Of a DNA stretch of 64,000 nt, positions 60,274 through 64,000 are shown in pieces (position 1 is the first letter of the stretch; each line of letters starts with the position of its first letter). Below the pieces are notes generated by a model. It did no database searches. It was not told the DNA's origin and saw only the letters and a program-made list of their open reading frames with translations. Where the stretch lies: NCBI GenBank assembly GCA_934633985.1, contig CAKTYU010000003.1, forward strand, positions 1 through 64,000. The letters are read 5' to 3'. The stretch comes from an uncultured Clostridia bacterium (GTDB lineage: Bacteria > Bacillota > Clostridia > Christensenellales > CAG-138). The translations under genes and the position numbers were made by a program.

Positions 60274-60656
60274 CAGTGGATGCTCCTGAACTGAGTTACA
60301 ACTAAACCCATGAATTGCAATGAAGGCTGGCCTACATGGTCAGCCTTTTTCTATGTGGATTCACAACTCTTGAATTGTGTTTTTGACAATTCAAGAATTG
60401 TGAAAATCACAATGTAATAATACTGATATTAATAATACTGATTATAGTGATACTGATTCTTTCCTTTCCGTTCCGGAAGGAAAGTAACGGGAAATGACTC
60501 TTTTACTGCTATTTACCGACGGTAAATGACCATTTATTGATAATCACAAAAGCAAGGTTAATCTCGCATATAGTTGCGAATGTATCTTGAAAATTGCGAT
60601 AAGGTTTGCTATTATTATACACAGTAAGCGTGAAAGCAGAAACAGGAGGTAGACGC
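60274..60656. promoter_or_regulatory. Regulatory region upstream of the type I R-M operon
   Basis: 380 bp without a gene. In order: terminator (60323-60351); a 19 bp inverted repeat with one mismatch (60360-60378/60386-60404); three ATACTGAT copies at exactly 15 bp spacing (60420, 60435, 60450); an inverted repeat TTTCCTT/AAGGAAA (about 60461-60485); a perfect palindrome ATTTACCG-A-CGGTAAAT (60511-60527); and a promoter TTGAAA (60587-60592), 17 bp, TATTAT (60610-60615). Likely operators for the XRE regulator that follows. Confidence 0.65.
60323..60351 (+). terminator. Terminator before the R-M regulatory region
   Basis: AAGGCTG/CAGCCTT hairpin with a T tract. Confidence 0.8.
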
Positions 60657-60875
60657 ATGGCTATTTCATATAACCGAATGTGGAAACTGCTTGTCGATAA
60701 GAAGATGAGTAAAGCAGATTTACGAAAAGCGGCAGATATTGCTCCCAATACAATGACAAAGCTTCGCAGAGATGAACCGGTCAATCTTGCAATCCTTGGC
60801 AGGATTTGTGACGTATTGAACTGCGATTACGGTGATTTAATGCAATATGTGCCGGAGGAGAATACAAATGACTAA
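60657..60875 (+). CDS. XRE-family regulator of the R-M operon
   Basis: A 72-residue Cro/CI-type protein consisting of one helix-turn-helix domain (MSKADLRKAADIAPNTMTKL and LAILGRICDVLNCDYGDLM). AGGAGG precedes ATG 60657. It overlaps hsdM by 8 bp. Small regulators of this kind act as controller proteins that delay restriction after entry into a new host. The repeats upstream are candidate binding sites. Confidence 0.85.
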   Translation: MAISYNRMWKLLVDKKMSKADLRKAADIAPNTMTKLRRDEPVNLAILGRICDVLNCDYGDLMQYVPEENTND

Positions 60876-62613
60876 TAAACAGTTGAAAAATTTAAAAGAT
60901 ACATTATGGACGACTGCCGACCAGCTGCGTGCTAATTCTGGTTTGAAGTCCACCGAATACGCCGAACCTATTCTCGGTTTGATTTTCCTGCGATTTGCAG
61001 ATGTAAAATATAGCAAGTTCGAACCTGAGATCAAGGCAGAGTTTGATTCTATCAAGGGTACTCGTATGGAACGCCCTATCCATGAAATCGCTATCGAAAA
61101 ATGCGGTTTCTATCTGCCTGAAGAAGCTCGATATGATTGGCTGCTGAATTTGCCGGAAAGCGAAGATATTGCCAAGAAGATTAAAGAAGCTATGGAAGCG
61201 GTTGAGAAATACACCGCTGAATTGGAAGATACTCTGCCAAAAGATATTTATTACAGCGTTAACAGCGAAGATGATCCGCTCGTATTGGCAAAGCTCCTGA
61301 AGAACTTCAAGGACATTCCTGCTGATGTGGAACTGGACATCTTCGGCGAGATATACGAATACTTCCTGGGCGAATTTGCACTGGCCGAAGGTCAGGGCGG
61401 TGGTGAGTTCTTCACACCCGCATCCGTTGTCCGTTACATGGTTGAAGTTCTTGCGCCTACTGAGGGTAAGATTCTCGACCCCGCCTGTGGTAGTGGCGGT
61501 ATGTTCGTTCAGACTGCCCATTATATTGAAAAGCACAAGGCTCAGGGCAAACAGATGAATCTGCGTGCTTATGGCGTAGAAAAGACGGGCGCAACCGTTC
61601 GCCTGGCAAAGATGAACCTTGTCCTTAACAATGTTCGTGGCACCATTACCCATGCAAACTCCTATTACCGTGATCCTTATGATAGCTTCGGTAATTTTGA
61701 TTATGTTATGGCAAATCCGCCTTTCAATGTGGATGGCGTAGAACTGGATCAGGTTAAGGATCAGCCTCGTTTTAATACCTACGGTGTTCCTCAGAACAAA
61801 ACAAAAAGCAAAAAGAAAGATGCCAAGGAAACCGTTCCTAACGGCAACTACCTTTGGATCAATCAGTTTGCAACTGCGCTGAATGATACCGGTCGTGCTG
61901 CTCTGGTTATGGCAAACTCTGCATCGGATGCAGGTAACAGCGAAAAGGATATTCGTGTAAAGCTGATAGAAAGCGGCATTATCAGCCAGATGGTAACTCT
62001 GCCATCCAATATGTTTACCTCTGTTACGCTGCCTGCTACCCTGTGGTTCTTTGATAAGGCGAAAGTAAAGAAAGACGAAATTCTGTTTATTGATGCCAGA
62101 AATATTTTTACTCAAATTGACCGTGCGCACCGCAAATTCTCCGATGAGCAGATTCGGAACCTTGGTATCATCACCAGACTTTATGAAGGTAAAACAGAAG
62201 CCTTCGATGCTCTTCTGGCAGATTATCGTGCAAAACTGGCAGATGCACCTGAAGTGTCTGACGATGAAGATATTATGCCTAAGAGTTACTGGCAATCCAA
62301 TATTGACTGGCTGACAGATCGTTTCTCTGAAGGCAAATATAGAGATGTTGTAGGTCTGTGCAAAGTAGCAGAAGTAGGGGAAATCTTGGATGAAAACGGA
62401 TCTGTAATTGGTTACAAAGAAGATAGCATTGGCGATCAGGACTTTTCTCTGAATCCAGGTCGTTATGTTGGCGTTGTAATTGAGGACGATGGCTTAACGC
62501 AAGAGGAATTCAAGCAGAGAATGATGGCATACTATGACGCTCTTACAAGACTAAATATAGAAGCTCATGGATTGGAAAACAAGATTTCTTCCAATTTGAA
62601 GGAGTTGTTCTAA
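60868..62613 (+). CDS. hsdM: Type I restriction-modification methyltransferase subunit
   Basis: A 581-residue HsdM. The N-terminal HsdM_N domain has LKDTLWTTADQLRANSGLKS and ILGLIFLRFADVKY. The catalytic domain has FFTPASVVRYMVEVL, SAM motif ILDPACGSGGMFVQ and catalytic MANPPFNV (NPPF, N6-adenine). ATG 60868 follows GGAGGAG. Codon use is AT-richer than in the transfer genes and rarely uses AUA, which suggests a separate origin. Complete and apparently active. Confidence 0.95.
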   Translation: MTNKQLKNLKDTLWTTADQLRANSGLKSTEYAEPILGLIFLRFADVKYSKFEPEIKAEFDSIKGTRMERPIHEIAIEKCGFYLPEEARYDWLLNLPESEDIAKKIKEAMEAVEKYTAELEDTLPKDIYYSVNSEDDPLVLAKLLKNFKDIPADVELDIFGEIYEYFLGEFALAEGQGGGEFFTPASVVRYMVEVLAPTEGKILDPACGSGGMFVQTAHYIEKHKAQGKQMNLRAYGVEKTGATVRLAKMNLVLNNVRGTITHANSYYRDPYDSFGNFDYVMANPPFNVDGVELDQVKDQPRFNTYGVPQNKTKSKKKDAKETVPNGNYLWINQFATALNDTGRAALVMANSASDAGNSEKDIRVKLIESGIISQMVTLPSNMFTSVTLPATLWFFDKAKVKKDEILFIDARNIFTQIDRAHRKFSDEQIRNLGIITRLYEGKTEAFDALLADYRAKLADAPEVSDDEDIMPKSYWQSNIDWLTDRFSEGKYRDVVGLCKVAEVGEILDENGSVIGYKEDSIGDQDFSLNPGRYVGVVIEDDGLTQEEFKQRMMAYYDALTRLNIEAHGLENKISSNLKELF

Positions 62614-62642
62614 TGAAAGATGCAAGAAAGGAGGAAACGTAG

Positions 62643-63812
62643 ATGGACTATAAACTGTTATTTGAAGTAAGTGTATATCGTAAAGATAGAATAAGCTCGG
62701 ATAAGGTCGATAAAGAAAACTATATATCAACCGAAAATATGCTTCCCAATCGTGGTGGTGTAGAAATCGCAACAACGGTTGCATCAGCAAAGACGTTTCC
62801 TGCCTATAAGAAAGGCGATATTCTGTTATCTAATATTAGACCATACTTCAAAAAAATATGGTATGCAGATAAAGAAGGCGGCTGTTCCAACGATGTATTG
62901 GTCGTGAAAGCAAATAAAACGGTTGACAACAAGTTTCTATATTATGTTCTCTCTGATAATAATTTTTTCAATTACTCTACTGTGACTTCTAAGGGAACTA
63001 AAATGCCCAGAGGAAGTAAAAATGCAATAATGAAGTATTGGGTCCCGGATTTAGATCTTCCAACCCAGAGAAAGATTGCCGATATTTTATCCTCGTATGA
63101 TGAGTTGATTAAGGCAAATAATGAGCGAATTGAGCTGTTGGAACAGACGGCGCAGGAGCTATACAAGGAGTGGTTTGTCCGTTTCCGTTTCCCCGGGCAT
63201 GAAGCTGCTAAATTTGAGAACGGATTACCTTCCGAATGGGAACGAAAGCAACTGGGTGATATGATTGCATTTAATCCAACAATTACAGCCAAAGGCGCAA
63301 CAGGTTTTAGATCAATTCCGATGGCTGCATTGAGTACAAATAATATGGTTATTGATGAATCACTGATTACATCAACTGATACATTAAGTGGAAGTCGCTC
63401 GCAAAATTTGGATACGCTTCTTGCTCGAATTACACCTTGCCTCGAAAATGGCAAAACAGGGTTTGTTTTTGACCTAAAAGAGCATGAGGTTGCTGGTGGC
63501 TCTACTGAGTTTATTGTGATGCGAAGTAAGTCGTTGACTCCTTATTTTGTGTACTTTTTGGCAAGAAGTGATACTTTTAGGGAGTATGCAATTAGCAGTA
63601 TGAATGGTGCAGATGGACGGCAAAGAGCCAAGGTTGACCGTTTAGAAAAATTGTGGTGGCTTCAACCCCCTCAAAAGCGACTTGAGCAATTTGACAGCAA
63701 AGTGAAGGGTTCCTTTGAACTAATTCATGCATTGACTCATCAGAACCAAAATTTGGATGCACAGCGTGATATGCTCCTTTCCCGCCTGATGAGCGGCAAA
63801 TTGGAGGTGTAA
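62643..63812 (+). CDS. hsdS: Type I restriction-modification specificity subunit
   Basis: A 389-residue HsdS with two target-recognition domains. TRD1 covers residues 1-140, then the conserved helix LPTQRKIADILSSYDELIKANNERIELL (shown as LPTQRKIADILSSYDEL and IKANNERIELL) with QELYKEWFVRFRFPG. TRD2 covers about residues 195-340, then the second helix PPQKRLEQFDSKVKG and MLLSRLMSGKLEV. GGAGG lies 8 bp before the ATG. The recognised sequence cannot be predicted. It would pair with HsdM and an HsdR not in view. Confidence 0.93.
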   Translation: MDYKLLFEVSVYRKDRISSDKVDKENYISTENMLPNRGGVEIATTVASAKTFPAYKKGDILLSNIRPYFKKIWYADKEGGCSNDVLVVKANKTVDNKFLYYVLSDNNFFNYSTVTSKGTKMPRGSKNAIMKYWVPDLDLPTQRKIADILSSYDELIKANNERIELLEQTAQELYKEWFVRFRFPGHEAAKFENGLPSEWERKQLGDMIAFNPTITAKGATGFRSIPMAALSTNNMVIDESLITSTDTLSGSRSQNLDTLLARITPCLENGKTGFVFDLKEHEVAGGSTEFIVMRSKSLTPYFVYFLARSDTFREYAISSMNGADGRQRAKVDRLEKLWWLQPPQKRLEQFDSKVKGSFELIHALTHQNQNLDAQRDMLLSRLMSGKLEV

Positions 63813-63814
63813 GT

Positions 63815-64000
63815 ATGAGCGTGTTTTCTCAGCGCTACGGATATAGCGAAGATCAGGGGATTCAATATGAGTGTGTTGGGAAACGCCTCAGGAATCGCCT
63901 TTGGAATCACTTTTTCTCCGCCGAGTACGATGCAGATCCATTTAATAGGGACGATGATAGCCTTACAAACATTGAACATCTGATGGATGGGCTGGGATTG
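63815..64000 (+). CDS. AbiJ N-terminal domain-like protein, partial
   Basis: The first 62 codons are seen; the rest lies outside. ATG 63815 follows GGAGGTG, 2 bp after the hsdS stop. MSVFSQRYGYSEDQGIQYE and GKRLRNRLWNHFF match the start of AbiJ-NTD4-type abortive infection proteins (FSxRxG, then LRNxLWN). It does not look like the start of HsdR. If right, an abortive-infection gene is built into the R-M operon, which is a known habit of type I loci in defence islands. Confidence 0.6.
   Translation, partial: MSVFSQRYGYSEDQGIQYECVGKRLRNRLWNHFFSAEYDADPFNRDDDSLTNIEHLMDGLGL

Noticed and set aside
63815..64000. HsdR restriction subunit as the last gene
   Set aside because: The first 62 residues do not look like HsdR; the FSxRxG and LRNxLWN pattern fits the AbiJ N-terminal domain.
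1..64000. CRISPR arrays, rRNA genes and known riboswitches
   Set aside because: No regularly spaced repeat-spacer pattern, no rRNA sequence and no riboswitch core was seen on reading both strands; the 15 bp repeats at 60420 are too few and too short.

Overview
The window looks like part of a Clostridia (Firmicutes) chromosome. A spo0A-type regulator and a SipL-like spore coat morphogenetic protein point to a spore former. Housekeeping DNA is GC-rich, yet many isoleucine codons are AUA. I cannot name the species from the sequence alone.

Positions 1-1100 hold no ordinary genes. They hold three copies of a compact cassette, two in + orientation and one inverted. Each encodes a 25-27 residue hydrophobic peptide with a strong Shine-Dalgarno, faced by a convergent near-consensus promoter and overlapping hairpins. 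This is the layout of type I toxin-antitoxin loci. REP-like palindromic repeats lie between the cassettes.

Positions 1250-24090 are core chromosome. They include an NfnAB-type ferredoxin:NADP oxidoreductase pair, sipL and spo0A, a Nudix/HAD/DUF362/exonuclease/birA run, a dicarboxylate or amino acid symporter and a PPi-type phosphofructokinase. Next come a triple-rhodanese lipoprotein, a PASTA protein, hpt-tilS, ychF, DUF1846, signal peptidase I, a metallophosphoesterase lipoprotein, DUF1015 and a YerC/TrpR-like regulator. The stretch ends in a tRNA-Thr(GGT) gene.

From the tRNA to the right edge the DNA is an integrative and conjugative element (ICE) of the common Clostridia plan. First come maintenance genes: a frameshifted parA, parB, DUF4314, a ParB-like gene and a ParM/ParR-like pair. 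A surface and modification block follows: thioester adhesin, cytosine methyltransferase, amidoligase with a gamma-glutamylcyclotransferase-like partner, SpaA protein and Ig-like lipoprotein. Then come Fic, SAM synthetase, a TOPRIM protein and a beta-class DNA methyltransferase. The transfer block is MobC, MobP-type relaxase, PcfB, VirD4, Maff2, VirB6, PrgI, VirB4, an NlpC/P60 hydrolase and a sortase. A 2.6 kb group II intron with its own reverse transcriptase splits the VirB6-like gene; the two exons rejoin in frame.

From about 56.5 kb the DNA is more AT-rich with different codon use, which suggests separately acquired cargo. It carries an RCC1-repeat lipoprotein, a SleB-type hydrolase, TnpV and small conserved proteins. 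It ends in a type I restriction-modification operon (XRE regulator, hsdM, hsdS), followed where HsdR might be expected by the start of an AbiJ-N-terminal-like gene that runs off the window. The integrase and right end of the ICE are not in view.
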